Translations under genes and position numbers: made by a program
DNA from: Odiellus spinosus
Lineage: Eukaryota > Arthropoda > Arachnida > Opiliones > Phalangiidae
Assembly: GCA_963920705.1 (NCBI GenBank)
Contig: OY987228.1
Span: 2,558,159-2,622,158, forward strand
DNA: 64,000 nucleotides
Direction: 5' to 3'
The notes under the pieces: generated by a model
Database searches by the model: none
Seen by the model: only the letters and a program-made list of their open reading frames with translations
Told to the model about the DNA's origin: nothing
In this document: one piece after another, positions 21,822 to 32,872 of the stretch
How positions within the stretch are numbered: the first letter of the stretch is position 1
Layout of the letters: each line of letters begins with the position of its first letter

Positions 21822-22809
21822 GTTGAAATTTCTTCCAAATTAGAGAATAAATATTCTAGTGTTTGAATTAAAAAAAAAAATGGTTTTCAAATAGGGTTTT
21901 ATTTGGTGGGTTTATGGTGGGTAAAACCTAGTAAAACCCGTGGGTTTTACTGGGCTGGGTTTTATTATGTCGAACCCTGTAATATTTGGCAAGACCTCTG
22001 ATCTGATGGAAAAGCTTGTAAAGAAGCTAAACTCAATTTTTGAAGTCACCAATTTGGGAGATCTAAAATATTTCCTCGGAGCGGAATTCGAATTCCCTAG
22101 ACATGGAGAAGGTCTTATTCACCAACGAAGTTATATTGATAAGATAAAGAAAGAATTCAATATGCAGCCTTCAGATAAGAAAACAGAAATCCCTCTTTCC
22201 AGTGGAAAGAAACGAAGATGAGAGCCCGTATAGAAAACTAATGGGAATTCTTCTTTACTTCTCACAGTGAACGAGACCAGATATAACGTTTATCGTATCA
22301 CGGCTTGCAAGATATTCATCTAATCCCGGTAAAAATCATAGCAAATACCTGAGAAGTGTGTTGCAGTACGTGATAGACACTGAGGAATACGCGCTTCACT
22401 ATCACAACACCTTAGATATCAGTTTGGTCAAGCAGTCCTGTGTTGCAGTGTCGACAATGGAGTCCGAGTATATCGCCCTAGCGGAGATGGCAAAAGAACT
22501 AGCCTGGTTGTCTCCGATTATGAATGAACTTTATAAACTATGCGGATAAACTGGATTTAGGTTTAACTAGGGTGTATTGTGAAACCAAGCAGCTAATGAT
22601 TTTTCTAGAAATGTGATTGAGAATAACCGTTCAAAACATATTGATATACGTTTCCATTTCGTTCGAGATTGTATTAATAGAAATTTATTTAATGTTTGTA
22701 AGAACAGAAAATAATAATTTATTTACAAAACTGTTACCAGTGAGAAAATTAAGAGAAATTTTGTATATTAATGAAACTAAGTTGAGAAGACTAATTTATA
22801 AGTAGGTTA

Positions 22810-24693
22810 GAGATTATCTAAGTCAAGGGGAGCGTTAGATTTGACATAGAGGATAGAAAGAAGAGGAGTAGGCCTGGCTTTGGCAAGGCAATTTTAGAGT
22901 TCTCGCTTTTTTTGTGTTATTCATTTGAAAAATTTGTCTCTTTACATCCGGTTCATCGCCAATGAACCAACCAGAGCCTCTATGATGTAATAGAAAAAGT
23001 CGCGCGCATACCGGAAGTTGACATGCAAATTGCCAAGCGAGAACTCTCCAAGCCAAGCCTTCTACTCCTTTCTACCCTCTATGCATTTCATGAGACTTGC
23101 ACATTGAACATCATGAGAGTAGGACTTAGATAACTTCTGACCTCCTACTCTCCTTTTAAGGGGGTGCAAAGGTCAACTATATGATCCTCCAATTTTTTGG
23201 ATAGACACGCCCCCAAATGACGTCATTTTTGTAGCTCTAGTAGTTAAAGTTTTGCCACGTGATAGCGGTTTCACTTCTGATGCTTGTTTGGTGGTGGCTA
23301 GTTAGGAGGTTAACTCATACGTTTATTAGGCTTAGCTGAAGTGATTAATAAGTAATGTAATTTAATATTAGTTTATACTTTGGTTAAATAAATTAAATCA
23401 AGATTAATCAAGTTGTCTATTTAATAACAAAAGGATACCAGATCAAAAGTTGCAACCCCTTTTTCTTTGTATAAAAAGAGGTTGCTGTTGATATTAATAA
23501 TAAAAATATAGATAGTACATGTCCGTAGATCTTTTAAGTTAATCTTTATTAATAATTAGAGTATTAAATTATAACATGAACTTGTTATAGAATTTAGTTA
23601 AGGAATACGTATTAAATATTTAAGATATATCCTAGTTCGATCATCGTGTAAAAAATTCATCCTATCATTGACCAAGAGTGACTTTTCTCCCGGGATTATT
23701 TAGTGTTTCGGGTGGCATCAGGGGGAATGACCCTCTTCAGCAGCGCCCTCTACGCGAGTTCTCCTCGTAGATTGTATTCCAGGTCGTCTGTCATTAAAAG
23801 CGCATGCTTCTGAGAATCTACGTTAGGAAAACTTTGTGTCTTTCATTGGTAAAGGAAACAAGGGGTCGTTCCCAACGTAAAACTTTCTCAGAACCCCTGA
23901 CTCGAGGGAAAACTGAGCGTACATATAGCCAGGCTAGATGCCATTATAGACGCGCCTTTCATAGCGACCGTGGCAGTTCGAAATGCTGTTTTCGTGAAAC
24001 TAAATTTATTTAACTTAAAAGGCGCGTTAAACATCGTAAAAACATAATCTCTCTTAAAAACGCTAAATCGAGCTTAAAAAATTCAATTAACAGTTTTGAA
24101 TAGAAACTATCGACGAGTGTTCCTATTGCGAATTCAAACACAGGCTGTCCACTCTTTTATAGAGCAGTCAGCGATCAAACAAATGTAATGGGAATTCTAG
24201 CGGCGATCTCGCCGTATCGACGGGTCTAGCAAAGACCCATTGGTCCCTGACCCTTCAACAAGAAGAAATTCGGCTGATCTCCACGAATCCAGCTAAGACT
24301 ATTTTCCGGGAAGGTTTCAAATTGATACGTATATGTTGTTTATTCTGGTGGATTAGGCTGCTATTTAAAAAAACGCCTCAAAGATGCCTGCTAAGCCTGT
24401 TTTCAGTTGTAATATATCACCCCCCCCCCCCGCCACAAATAATGGAAGATCACAGGAAAGGGAAAGAAAAAAAAAACAAGGAAGGTTATCAGGGGTTTAA
24501 TATGAGAGAAAACACAACATCATGAAAAAAAATTAAAGCGTGGTAGTGGGAACGAAAGTAACCCGATTATCAAAACAAAAGTAACCGCACAGTGAGCAGT
24601 AAAAAAAAAAAAAAAAAAAAAAAATGAAGCAAACCGCAAGATGGGAGAAAGACAAAACAATGTCCAACAAAAATTGTAATTAAAGAAATCTAT
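22810..24693. other. Non-coding stretch with low-complexity runs
   Basis: No supported gene. Contains a C11 run near 24421 and an A23 run near 24601. A degraded family-B MITE arm (CCAGCTAAGACTATTTTCCGG) lies near 24290. The purine-rich AAGGGGAGCG near 22825 may be the polypurine tract of copia-1, but the following LTR cannot be confirmed. Confidence 0.45.
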
Positions 24694-25284
24694 TTAACTC
24701 CAATGCACCCTAGAGGTATTATCGCGAATATGGTAAGCAAATTGGGATACCGACTCCTTACGGATCTCAGCCATAAGGTGGAGTAAAGGGTGAATTACCC
24801 CCAAGGTACTAGGACTATTTTCAGGTAATGGAAGACCAATGGTTTTTATCATCGGGGCATTATATTCTACTAAGATACGATTAATGGGGATTTGTCGTAG
24901 GGCTCCCACGTGAACAACACACCCTTCAAAGCTGCCGGGGAATAAGTGGGGATGTGTTTCAACATATTTATGAAAGGGTATCGTTACTTTATTTTCATGG
25001 GAAAATGGGCCAAACGAAAACAAAATATTCACATAAAGGATAGGGTTATCCTGCACTGATAAAGAATGAGTGGGCGAAACGTTTTTAGGCTCAGGGTGAG
25101 CATAACCAATAATGTCCTGTGAAACACTTCCATCTGAAGGGGACAGAACGGTTTGGGAGCAAATGGAACTTACCTCTTCTTTTCCAGAATTACGACTAAG
25201 TTCCTTACAGACTCCTACTGACAATAAAGTTTCATTGTCATTCGACTGTTGATAACTAGAAATTGAGCGATAATGAAGGTGCAT
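24694..25284 (-). CDS. Post-pol frame of gypsy-3, unknown function
   Basis: 196-codon frame downstream of the pol remnant. No domain recognised. It is not env-like: no signal peptide or transmembrane segment is apparent. Mentioned because a third ORF after pol also occurs in the gypsy at 36390-44577. Coding status uncertain because the element is decayed. Confidence 0.35.
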   Translation of the reverse strand: MHLHYRSISSYQQSNDNETLLSVGVCKELSRNSGKEEVSSICSQTVLSPSDGSVSQDIIGYAHPEPKNVSPTHSLSVQDNPILYVNILFSFGPFSHENKVTIPFHKYVETHPHLFPGSFEGCVVHVGALRQIPINRILVEYNAPMIKTIGLPLPENSPSTLGVIHPLLHLMAEIRKESVSQFAYHIRDNTSRVHWS

Positions 25285-25699
25285 CTTTCAATGGGATTTG
25301 ACTTGAAAGATTCTCTGTTGAATTAAGCGCTACTAAAGATTCTTCCTTCATTTGGGTTTGACTTAAAATGCTTTCTTCTACCAAATTGAGCGGTAATGAA
25401 GAGTCCTCCGTCAGTTGAGATTGACTTGAACTACTTTCTTCTGAATTAAGCGGTAATGAAGGTTCATCTTTCGATGGGTTTTGGCTGGAAAGACTCTTTG
25501 CTGAATTAAGAGCTACTGAAGATTCTTCCTTCAAATGGGTTTCACTCGATGCAGGGGTACTTGGTAGTTTGGTTTCTAATGTTTGAATTCTCTTAAGTGC
25601 ATCGAATGACGTTTGTTCCATATCAATGTTAGAATGCAACGTTGCACGACTCCTAGAAGGAGACAGGCCTCCTCGATAAGACCCTCTAGATAAATGCAT
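25256..25699 (-). CDS. Ser/Gln-rich repetitive post-pol frame of gypsy-3
   Basis: 147 codons containing four to five imperfect repeats of about 20-25 residues (pattern KEES-VALNS-...LSSQ / SLPLN..ESS-SQ). Acidic, Ser-rich, probably disordered. Overlaps the next frame by about 29 nt. Unknown function; may be a spacer of the third ORF. Confidence 0.4.
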   Translation of the reverse strand: MHLSRGSYRGGLSPSRSRATLHSNIDMEQTSFDALKRIQTLETKLPSTPASSETHLKEESSVALNSAKSLSSQNPSKDEPSLPLNSEESSSSQSQLTEDSSLPLNLVEESILSQTQMKEESLVALNSTENLSSQIPLKDAPSLSLNF

Positions 25700-25825
25700 C
25701 TATAAAAATATATGGACAACAATAAAATCACGAATGGCGTACAGATTCATATTAGGGATAAGCAATAGGTATAGCTTTCATTGAAAAGTTAGACCTATTT
25801 AGAATCGGGGGCGCAACTGCATGTA

Positions 25826-25970
25826 ATAAGAGATAATCTTCAATATCAGGAAATGAACGTAATTTTCTATCATTAGGGCCCGGGGTATAATAATGGACGT
25901 CTCCAAGACGCGAAACTTGGGATCTACGGAATACCACTTCCCTATGCCAACCATAAGAAAAAGGTTTTAA
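25826..25970 (-). pseudogene. MBD-like domain of gypsy-3
   Basis: Within the frame 25752-26207: YGWHREVVFRRSQ, then GDVHYYTPGPNDRKLRS, then a YL ending. This fits the MBD pattern G-W..R..R..D-V-x-Y..R-S. The residue equivalent to MeCP2 Y123 is His; the R111, D121 and R133 equivalents are kept. It follows the integrase C-terminal block as in the other two gypsy elements. Confidence 0.65.
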
Positions 25971-27470
25971 CAATGGATTATCCATTTCTCCCATACTTGT
26001 AGCTACAACAGGGTCAGTATTAACAACAAGGGGTTGTGGATCAACTACTGGGTTTAAAACAACCGGTATCTCTTCTATAAGGGGATTAGAAAATCTGACA
26101 ATTGACCATAAATAATAACGAGGAATTTCCTCATTCTCACTTCCACTAGAAGGCTCCTCGATAACTATAGAGCTACCCATTTGATCATTTATATTTCTGT
26201 CATTCAAAGGCTCATCTGAATCGGTTATATTTGAAGTATCTAAACTGGTATCTATTGGGTTAAAATATGGGACGAGGAAGATTCTATTTGTTCTACGGAT
26301 TCCGGTACTGTATTATCCTGTACTACAATAACTTCTAATAATTCTGAATCATCGGCGATATCAGTGGGAGCAATTCTGGCTGGAGGAAACATCAAAAAAG
26401 TTTGATCTGGGTCGATGGGAGGTTCTTCTACAACTGGTTCTATTACAACGGTTGGGTTAATCTGAGGTTCTAAGACTTCCTGCGTGTCTAGGGATGCCGT
26501 ACACATATATAATTTTAATTGATTAATGTGCCAGGTGCCAGCAAGGGCTCCAGTACTCATCTCCATAATTACATAACTCACTGGGGAAATCTTTTCAACA
26601 ATACGAAAAGGACTTCCCAACGAGGTGCAAACTTAGCAGAAAACTTGGCAGCAGCATTTGACAATCTATGACCCAACTTCCATACTAACCGACCCACTTC
26701 AAGTTCTCCGCTGGTATAATTTCTATCATAAAAATACTTCTGTTTCATGCTAGCTAGTTTATTTATTTCCTGTGCGAAATCTATAGCTATTTAGGTCCTT
26801 TTCCATACTCTAAAACAGTTTCTACATTAATTGGGACTCCCTAAAAACTTCTTTCATCCCAGGGTAACGTGGGTTCATAACCTTGGTGGACATAAAAAAG
26901 GGAATAACCAGTAGATGCGTGTACTGTACTATTAATAGCTAACTGAATCAATGGTAAATGTTCATCCCATATTATATGTAAATTTCCTGTATATGATTTC
27001 ACCCATAACTCGTGCAGTCATATTGGCCTGGGGATGATAAGGAGAAGTAAATTTTACTTTAATCTTCAACTTATGACATAATTGTTTCCAAAGGTTAGAT
27101 ATAAATTGGGTCCCATTGTCTGATAAAATGGCAGCCATAGTGCCATGCCTAGAAATATATTGGAGCAACACTTTACACAATATTGGAGCTGTAATGCTTC
27201 TGACGGGAAAAACTTCAACATATTTCGTAAAATAATCGACCATTACTACCAGGAATCGATTCTGATTTTTAGACCCATAATATCTATTCCCACTAAATCT
27301 CCAGGGTGTATTTTATACGAGGGGATCATAAGACCTGGACGCTTTGTATTTCTGCTCTTGCATCGTGGACAAACTTCGCATTCCTTAACATATTTCTTTA
27401 CCAGGATGTACAATTGAGGATGATAATAACGAGCCCTAATTTTGGCATAGCTAGCGGTTCTACCTCTATG

Positions 27471-27605
27471 ACCTTGTAATGGGGACCCTTTTTTTATCTT
27501 TAATGAAAGACCAAAAGCTTACCTAGGTTCATGAACGGCATGCTGTTAAATGGGACTTTATCATAATTTGAACCCTTGAGGAAACCTATGGAGGGCGCCA
27601 CTGTT
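27471..27605. repeat. Dispersed repeat, inverted partner at 34212-34345
   Basis: About 130 bp (words GAAAGACCAAAAGCTTACCT and AATGGGGAC) recur in reverse orientation at 34212-34345 with high similarity. It abuts the truncated end of gypsy-3. Confidence 0.85.
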
Positions 27606-28375
27606 TTGTTATAGAACTGAACTGAACTGATGTCTCTGTTTTAACCTAAATAAATAGACAGGGCTATACTAGCCCGGTGGTAATCTGCTTCGGGTGATCT
27701 TGGAGGAAGTATGTTAGATGGAGGCGCCGACTGTTCGTTTTACTATTGAAACGATGGTTAGGATTGCCGGCAGTGTTGTGCTAAGTGGTACGTTTGTACT
27801 TTTTTTGGTACATTTTGAAATTTTTGGTACGAAAATACGTTTTCAAATTTTCAATAGGAATATGGTACATTTCGAATTTTTTTCAAATAAAGCACGTTTT
27901 TGAATTTTTTAATGGCCTTTTGGTACACTTAGATATTTGGGGATTGAATTTGAAAATTGAATATAATTTTTTCAAGTTTATGTAGTGCATTTTTCCTATA
28001 AGCTCAGAAAAGCATTCTCGGAATGTACTCTTCTAAGTATGGGGTTTGGGGGTTTCCCATTCTTTTATTCTGTTGAAACTTGAAGGATTTTACAACAATG
28101 AGAATTATTTACTTAGAGAGATATAGGGAGCTTTACTTCGCACGTGCAGTGTGCTTATCACTTAGAGCTGATAATTCCAGTACCCCCCGCCAAGAACAGC
28201 CGAGAAAAACTGAACAATACCTTCCTACGCTGGGTTCATCTCAGCTCTACATCCCACTTCAAAAGACCCCTTAAGATTTAATCTTATGGATGAGACAGGA
28301 TGACCATCCACTTTCAAGCCTAACAGTACACATTAATATGATTTGCATCTCCAAAAATATCCAGCGGCGCACAAA

Positions 28376-28512
28376 GGGTCTTTTAATTAAAAATCGTTTC
28401 ATTTTAATTTTATCATTACTTCTAAGCTTCTCGTCGCTGTAATACGTCGGTTTTATCCTTTATAAAATTTTCCAAAAAAATTAAAATGAAACGATTTTTA
28501 ATTAAAAGACCC
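28376..28512 (+). promoter_or_regulatory. Perfect 36-bp inverted repeat across the hAT start codon
   Basis: The left arm 28376-28411 and right arm 28477-28512 are exact complements with a 65-nt loop. The right arm contains the ATG (28486) and the first nine codons. In the transcript this would be a stable stem hiding the start codon, if transcription starts upstream of 28376. It may limit translation or feed small-RNA silencing; that role is inferred. Confidence 0.75.
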
Positions 28513-30576
28513 AGTCAACTTCAAGAAAATAGAATAAATGAAACGGAATTTTTGGAAGAGTCCCTGGATCCTGCTGAAATCGAAAATGAACCAGAACCTC
28601 CAAATGCTAAAAAGACGAAAGTGGATCCTAGAAACTTTAAACAATCGTGGTTAAAGGATAATGAAGAATGGCTCATTGAAAAAAACAATTCGTTATTTTG
28701 CAAGGCTTGCAACAAGCTCTTCAAGGGAAACATAACGCATATTAATCGGCATAAGGAAACTTCAATTCATGTGAAGAACATGGATGCGGCTCGTCGGGCA
28801 CAAGAAAAACAAAAGGACATAAAAACGGCTTTTATTTTACAAAGCAAACAATCCCCATTGGATATGAAAATACGAGAAGCAGAACTTAAATTAGCAGCTT
28901 TTGTGGCGGAACACAATATATCATTTAATGCTATGGAACATTTGCCGCAAATTTTGAAGAGCGCTTTTCCAGACTCGGAAATCGCCAAGGGTTTAAAATG
29001 CGGAAGGAAAAAAACAACTAAGTTAGTACAAATGATTGGTGAGGATGCGCTGGAGAAGCTGAAAGATAAGTTGCAAAACGCACATTACTCTGTAATAATC
29101 GATGAAACCACTGATGTAAGTAGTTCGAAATGTATGGCTGTTTTGGCTAGGTATTACAATGAGGAAAGATCCAAAGTAGACGATAGTTTTTTAGGTTTAA
29201 TTGAAGTCCCTAAAGCCGACGCGGAAACTCTCGTTGCAAAACTCCTTGAGCTTTTAAAATCATTTGGTTTGTCGTTAGACAATTTAATTGGATTCGCCGC
29301 AGACAATGCCCCTGTTATGATGGGTAATAAAGGAGGGGATCAAGCTCTATTAAAGCAACATTGCCCCAATCTTTTTGTAATGGGTTGTGTATGCCACTCT
29401 TTCAACCTATGCTCATCGCAAGCCTGTCAAAAGCTACCAAAAACCATTGAGGATTTAGCTCGAGATATGTATTCCTACTTTGCCCACAGTGCGAAACGAA
29501 TTTCAGAATTGAAAGAATTTCAAGCATTTGTTAATGTTAAGCCCCATAAATTATTAAGGCCCTGTCAAACTAGGTGGCTATCTTTAGAAGCTGTGGTCAA
29601 ACGGTTAGTCGAGCAATGGGACGCTTTAATTTTATTTTTCACGTCCGCTGCTCTAGAAGACAACATCGCGGCAGCAAAAACGATATTAAATGCCCTAAAA
29701 GACCCCGTGTATAAATTATACTATTTTTTTTTGGAATATGTCTTGGGAGTAATTAATAAAATGAACTTAGTTTTTCAAAGTGAAAGCCCCAGAATTACTA
29801 AGTTTCATGATGAAATCAAGGCCCATTACATGACAATTTTAAGGAGCTTTATGCAAAAACAGTATTTAGATGAGACGCCTCTTAGTAAAGTAAATCCTAA
29901 AGACTCGTCTAAATGGCTAGGATTAAAGAAAATGTATGTGGGATCAAAAGCTGAGATACTGATATCACAAGGAAATATTAACCCAAATGATTTGTCTGTT
30001 GTTTTATCGAGATTTGTCGATTTTTTTGTAGAATTATCCCTGCAGATTAAAGCTAGGTTTAATATTGACGACGATGTTTTACAGAAGCTTTCTTGGTTAG
30101 AGCCCAAAAACGTCGTTTCTGGCGATATTAGTAGCATTGCCTCTTTAGCGATACATTTCCCAAATATTGTCAAGGAAAACGAGCTAGAGGAGTTGAACTC
30201 GGAATATCGAATGCTCCCAGATTATGAAAATCTTAAAAATTTAGGAAAATCAGCGGTTTCCCTAGAGGCATTTTGGTCAGAGGTGTTTGAATGTAAAAAT
30301 GCACTAGGTTCTCCAATGTTCCCTGTTCTCTCGCGATTTGCCAAAGCCATGATTTCCCTACCACATTCAAGTGCAAATGTAGAAAGGATTTTTTCTCATT
30401 TATTTTTAATTAAAACGGACCACCGAAATATGTTAAACACAGAAACGTGTAAAGCCCTTCTTTTAACCAAAGAACTTTTAAAACGCGAATGTTTTTGTTT
30501 CAAATGGAATCCCGGGGAGAATTTAGTAAAAAAAAAAATTTGCATCTGGACGAATGAAAAGATATTGTTATTTTAA
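28486..30576 (+). CDS. hAT transposase (BED zinc finger, hAT dimerisation)
   Basis: 696 codons, no interruption. N-terminus: KKTK basic patch (about 42-45), then a BED-like zinc finger C72-x2-C75-x13-H89-x5-H95 for binding the element ends. RNase-H-like catalytic core: YSVIIDETTD (candidate Asp D206 or D210), GFAADNAPVMMG (D273), the conserved CVCHSFNL, and a third acidic residue expected in PHSSANVERIFS (E633), which lies in the C-terminal hAT dimerisation region. It resembles the BED-finger, ZMYM/SCAND3-like branch of animal hAT proteins. AATAAA at 30600-30605 lies 24 nt after the stop. The last 20 residues follow an A11 run and may be a slippage-altered tail. The full length and intact motifs suggest it could be active. 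Confidence 0.95.
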   Translation: MKRFLIKRPSQLQENRINETEFLEESLDPAEIENEPEPPNAKKTKVDPRNFKQSWLKDNEEWLIEKNNSLFCKACNKLFKGNITHINRHKETSIHVKNMDAARRAQEKQKDIKTAFILQSKQSPLDMKIREAELKLAAFVAEHNISFNAMEHLPQILKSAFPDSEIAKGLKCGRKKTTKLVQMIGEDALEKLKDKLQNAHYSVIIDETTDVSSSKCMAVLARYYNEERSKVDDSFLGLIEVPKADAETLVAKLLELLKSFGLSLDNLIGFAADNAPVMMGNKGGDQALLKQHCPNLFVMGCVCHSFNLCSSQACQKLPKTIEDLARDMYSYFAHSAKRISELKEFQAFVNVKPHKLLRPCQTRWLSLEAVVKRLVEQWDALILFFTSAALEDNIAAAKTILNALKDPVYKLYYFFLEYVLGVINKMNLVFQSESPRITKFHDEIKAHYMTILRSFMQKQYLDETPLSKVNPKDSSKWLGLKKMYVGSKAEILISQGNINPNDLSVVLSRFVDFFVELSLQIKARFNIDDDVLQKLSWLEPKNVVSGDISSIASLAIHFPNIVKENELEELNSEYRMLPDYENLKNLGKSAVSLEAFWSEVFECKNALGSPMFPVLSRFAKAMISLPHSSANVERIFSHLFLIKTDHRNMLNTETCKALLLTKELLKRECFCFKWNPGENLVKKKICIWTNEKILLF

Positions 30577-30599
30577 AATTTTCTGTTATTAATTGCTCA

Positions 30600-30605
30600 A
30601 ATAAA
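30600..30605 (+). terminator. Poly(A) signal of hAT transposase gene
   Basis: AATAAA 24 nt after the transposase stop codon and inside the element. Confidence 0.6.
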
Positions 30606-32872
30606 ATCAAATGAAACCATTAATTAATTGGAGTGTTTAATTAGGCGTCAGCCTTCACGTACAAAGCTACACCAGTACACCATTGTAAATTTGTAATGGT
30701 ACGCTCTTTTTTTCCGTCAACATGTAGGTACGTCAATGGCGCGCTTAACCGCTTTACTAATATTGCTAATAATAATGAATAAAATTAAATTAATTTATTT
30801 ATCAAGAATTTAATTGCTCGATATTCCTAGACAATGATAATAAACTATAAATAAGCTAAATTTAATTAAAATATTTAAATAAAAAAAATAGATGGCGCTT
30901 AATGCGCTAAAGATATTGGAGCAAAACGGCACCCAAAACTGAACTGAAGACTGAACTAAAATGACGTCATAATCCTAAAAGTACGTTTTCCTCCTAAAAC
31001 CCCCCAAAAAGTACGTTTTGGGCTGAGAAGAGTACGTTCCCAAAATCGGCCGGCACAACACTGATTGCCGGGTCTAGAGCGCTGTGTTTTCCCCTTTTTG
31101 TGACCCCTTAGCTCCGGCGTTCGCGCGCTTCTACTTTCGCGCCGTACGTCATGGAATAAGCAAGCAAGTGTAGACCGGAATAACCGCCGTTTAGTTTGAA
31201 AGGTAAAAAGGATTTCCCAAGCCAAGTGAGTCGTGACGCCCCCCTTAAATATGCGCGTTACCTTAGTATGCGCGTCGCCGTAGGAGAGGCCGCTACGAGT
31301 AACGAAGTTTATAGGCAGTCGGCGCCTCCATCTAACATACTTCCTCCAAGGGTGATGAACGAGTATGTACGACGCGTTGATTAGTAGTAGTATTAGGGTA
31401 GGATTATTAAAAAAAATTAAAATTATTTGCGGCGGAACAATATTTTTTTAACTATTTTTTTTTAACTCCCCATGGTCTAATTAGTCAGAAAAAATGTTTG
31501 TTGGGTAAGTTAGATAAACTATAATCCAAGCAACATAACATGGATATGATACTCAAATTCTTCCAATTGTTCAGCAACAGGTACAATAAATTGAGGAGTT
31601 CCAGGAAGATGTTTCCATAAAGCACAACACTAATAGCCGTTGTAGAAAGATATACCACTTGAAGATAATGTCCAGGATTATGTCGGCAAAAAGAGGAACT
31701 TGTTCCTCTGAAGGGAGAATTGAAGGGAATCAATGCAATGAGCACATTTAGGCCTCCGCGAGCGTTGATGGAGATTCGCCCTTATCAAATACAAAGAACC
31801 CCAAAAAAACTCCACAACAAACAGTTGAACCGAACACCTTAACGCACCGGTAAAAAACGTAAATGTAACACTTCCTGGGATGATAGTTCAATAGCTGTCC
31901 AAACACATGGGGCTGAAATTAGGCACAGAAATTAGTAGTGTCCCCTGGAAATTAATGTTCACAGCAGATGGGGCTGCACACACCCCCGACCGAAAAAAAA
32001 TGAAAGACGGCGGCGCGAAAAAACGAAACCAACGAGCGGAAAAACTAATCGGCAATGGCCCTAATGGCAACTAAACAACGGCGCGAAAAAAAATGACAAT
32101 AACGGGCGCAAAAAAAACGAATCAGCGATGCCTCCATTTGTAACTGGTGGGTTTTTAACTGGGAATAATCAAACTGGTTTCACTTCTTAGAGTATTTTAA
32201 TGGGATCATATAATATAATTTAAACAAATAACATTATAAATAATTCAAGTTTAAACATGATATCCTGAGTTCGTTCTCCCACCAATTGATCTCCCTAGGT
32301 TTGTAGCTTTCCTTTTTGTGAATGATTTCCCTGGAAGTCACGTGACACTCTAGGTATGATAATGATGATCCCACATGACACAAGGCGCCGTTTCATAGCC
32401 TCCTCGATCACGCGCTTCGGCTGCGCTCGCGCTATAGAAGCCCCGGCAAAGAAAAAAATTAACATGTGTTTGAGAGAATAAATGGGAAATTAAAACTCCC
32501 CCAAAAGACGGCGCGAAAAAGCACTAAAATGTAGGGGGAAAAGTCGAGGGGAGAAACAAATTCTTGTCTAAAGTTTTAAATTTACGCTCCAGCTTCCTGA
32601 TTTTTTAACCACATCTAATTAAGTATGTACGGATAATTTACAAATTAATTCCAAGCCCTTGAGAATTACAGATTTGGCGTTAATAATTGTTGAAACTAGC
32701 GAACTTATAATTTTTCTTTACTGACGGAGCTTTTTGCGGTTTTCACCTATTGCGCGGGGTTCTTTTTAAATCTAAAGCCTTGATCCATTAACACAGGCAC
32801 TGCAGTCACGCTGTAGATGCTATTTATAAACTTATATTCTAATTTCACCCTCTGATTTGATTTTTATTCTAT

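Larger units (their letters stand above)
20555..21979. mobile_element. hAT-type MITE inserted in copia-1 RT
   Basis: Ends CAGGGTTCGA and TCGAACCCTG, flanked by a perfect 8-bp duplication TAATATTT (20547-20554 and 21980-21987), the hAT hallmark. Subterminal DNA is a palindrome-rich run of CCCA/GGGTTTTA words. It carries two further insertions: a TTAA-type MITE at 20802-21220 and a repeat-bearing element at 21290-21821. No transposase. Confidence 0.9.
18720..22800 (+). pseudogene. Decayed Ty1/copia retrotransposon (copia-1)
   Basis: Remnants in element order on the plus strand: integrase zinc region and core (CIPCHLSKSTKAP, YFVSFIDDFTRK at 18780-18999), the core end with NAVVERYNRT (19150-19260), an acidic linker, an MBD-like segment (19748-19878), RT (CAYLYSSLEEDIYV, LKKALYGLKQSG at 20241-20430; YVDD just before 20547), and RNase H (VSTMESEYIALAEMAKEL at 22450-22530). 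Gag and protease are not seen. Many stops and frameshifts make it dead. The RT is split by a hAT-type MITE (20555-21979); the frame reads through cleanly across its target site. LTRs were not recognised. Confidence 0.85.
24694..27530 (-). pseudogene. 3' part of a decayed Ty3/gypsy element (gypsy-3)
   Basis: Reading leftwards on the minus strand: integrase zinc-binding region (YVKECEVCPRCKSRN near 27400), integrase core (VDYFTKYVEVF, ILSDNGTQF, SPYHPQAN at 26990-27243), a GYSLFYVHQGYEPTLPWDER block near 26880, the integrase C-terminus (WHINQLKLY near 26520), an MBD-like domain (25826-25970) and post-pol frames (25699 down to 24694). Stops and frameshifts separate the blocks. Gag, protease and RT are missing, so it is truncated at about 27530. 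No LTR was recognised. Confidence 0.85.
27771..31063 (+). mobile_element. Complete autonomous-looking hAT transposon
   Basis: 3293 bp with TIRs CAGTGTTGTGC / GCACAACACTG and a perfect 8-bp target duplication ATTGCCGG (27763-27770 and 31064-31071). It encodes an intact 696-residue transposase (28486-30576). Both subterminal regions are rich in GGTAC/GTACG words, likely transposase-binding sites. The intact ORF and perfect duplication indicate a young insertion. Confidence 0.95.
27700..31349. mobile_element. TIR element with 34-bp inverted repeats, host of a hAT insertion
   Basis: Perfect 34-bp terminal inverted repeats (beginning TTGGAGGAAGTATGTTAGAT) at 27700-27733 and 31316-31349, flanked by 8-bp direct repeats GGGTGATC / GGGTGATG. 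Without the hAT inside it would be only about 350 bp, so it is a MITE. The 8-bp duplication fits hAT-, P- or Merlin-type enzymes. Confidence 0.85.

Noticed and set aside
31485..31745. 86-codon hydrophobic minus ORF
   Set aside because: No recognised motif, no partner sequence and no start or splice context; left as a chance frame.
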